A DNA stretch of 64,000 bases, taken from Symbiodinium kawagutii. Lineage: Eukaryota > Sar > Dinophyceae > Suessiales > Symbiodiniaceae. Below, piece by piece: positions 63,749-64,000 of the stretch. Each line of letters opens with the position of its first letter. The stretch's first letter is position 1. The notes beneath the pieces are model-generated. The model saw nothing but the letters and a program-made list of their open reading frames with translations, had not been told where the DNA came from and did no database searches. The stretch lies in contig VSDK01012888.1 of the NCBI GenBank assembly GCA_009767595.1, positions 185,357 through 249,356 of the forward strand, given 5' to 3'. The position numbers and the translations under genes are program-made.

Positions 63749-63837
63749 TGGCTGGTGGTTTAACCAACATATGATACGTATGGTTCATACGAGCGGGAAA
63801 ATTAAAAATGTCAACCAAACCCCCAAGCAGCCTCTCA
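63749..63837. mobile_element. Family A element, copy A8
   Basis: Starts ACTGGCTGGTGGTTTAACCA and ends TCAACCAAACCCCCAAGCAG. The GGGAAAATTAAAAATGT phrase matches A3. The interior is diverged. Flanking minus-strand sequence is open on both sides (FQVERLLG and WMKHVNQSFVRGLAHILF). Confidence 0.65.
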
Positions 63838-64000
63838 ACTTGAAAGGAGCTTAGGACTGATGGTTCCACGGTTGGTTCACTGGTTGGATGTTGCTGCAGT
63901 TGCTGGTTTCAGCATGTTTCAACCCGCAAATCATTCGCAGCCATGGGGTTTATCCCCGAATGATTGCTAATGGACACCAAACTGGCTACGCTGTCTTCAG

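Noticed and set aside
1-64000. tRNA or rRNA genes and bacterial-type promoters or ribosome-binding sites
   Set aside because: I saw no convincing cloverleaf or rRNA stretch, and bacterial signals do not apply to this kind of genome.

Overview
The window looks like nuclear DNA from a dinoflagellate, probably Symbiodiniaceae or a relative. The coding signal is almost all short exons (about 30-220 nt) with GT-AG or GC-AG splice sites, sunk in repeat-rich DNA. There are no operons or ribosome-binding sites. One intronless gene carries what reads as the 3' end of the dinoflagellate spliced leader. Short inverted-repeat elements of about 90-115 bp sit where introns are, like the introner elements reported from dinoflagellates. 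No tool was run: family names come from motifs I recognise, and exon edges come from splice-site consensus plus open frame.

Layout. (1) 0.1-10.6 kb: minus-strand exons of lysine/glutamate-rich, helical protein(s), including an in-frame 9-bp (Lys-Ala-Asp) minisatellite. (2) 10.8-27.8 kb: six tandem copies of a unit that carries the same ordered set of about ten minus-strand coding segments. Units 1 and 6 are diverged; units 2-5 are younger and lack one segment. Inside unit 1 lies a processed, spliced-leader-derived retrogene (12,877-14,503). It encodes ankyrin repeats fused to an R-S-E mono-ADP-ribosyltransferase, with an A-run and 17-bp target-site duplications. (3) 27.9-30.8 kb: one plus-strand exon, then minus-strand exons; two of these are separated by an intron that is essentially one inverted-repeat element. 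(4) 31.8-36.9 kb: five collinear minus-strand exons of an inositol polyphosphate 5-phosphatase-like gene, with a possible frameshift and an altered catalytic motif. (5) 37.9-49.6 kb: about twenty more minus-strand exons of unassigned gene(s), one strongly hydrophobic, interrupted by a 1.1-kb compound CAT satellite. (6) 49.7-64 kb: sparse exons on both strands, including a PDZ-like exon, with AT-rich minisatellites and more inverted-repeat elements.

How it fits together. Nearly all exons from 0 to 49.6 kb lie on the minus strand, which suits the unidirectional gene clusters of dinoflagellates. Gene boundaries cannot be fixed without transcripts. The main stories are mobile DNA shaping genes: retroposition of a trans-spliced mRNA, insertion of inverted-repeat elements that supply splice sites, and tandem amplification of an exon set.
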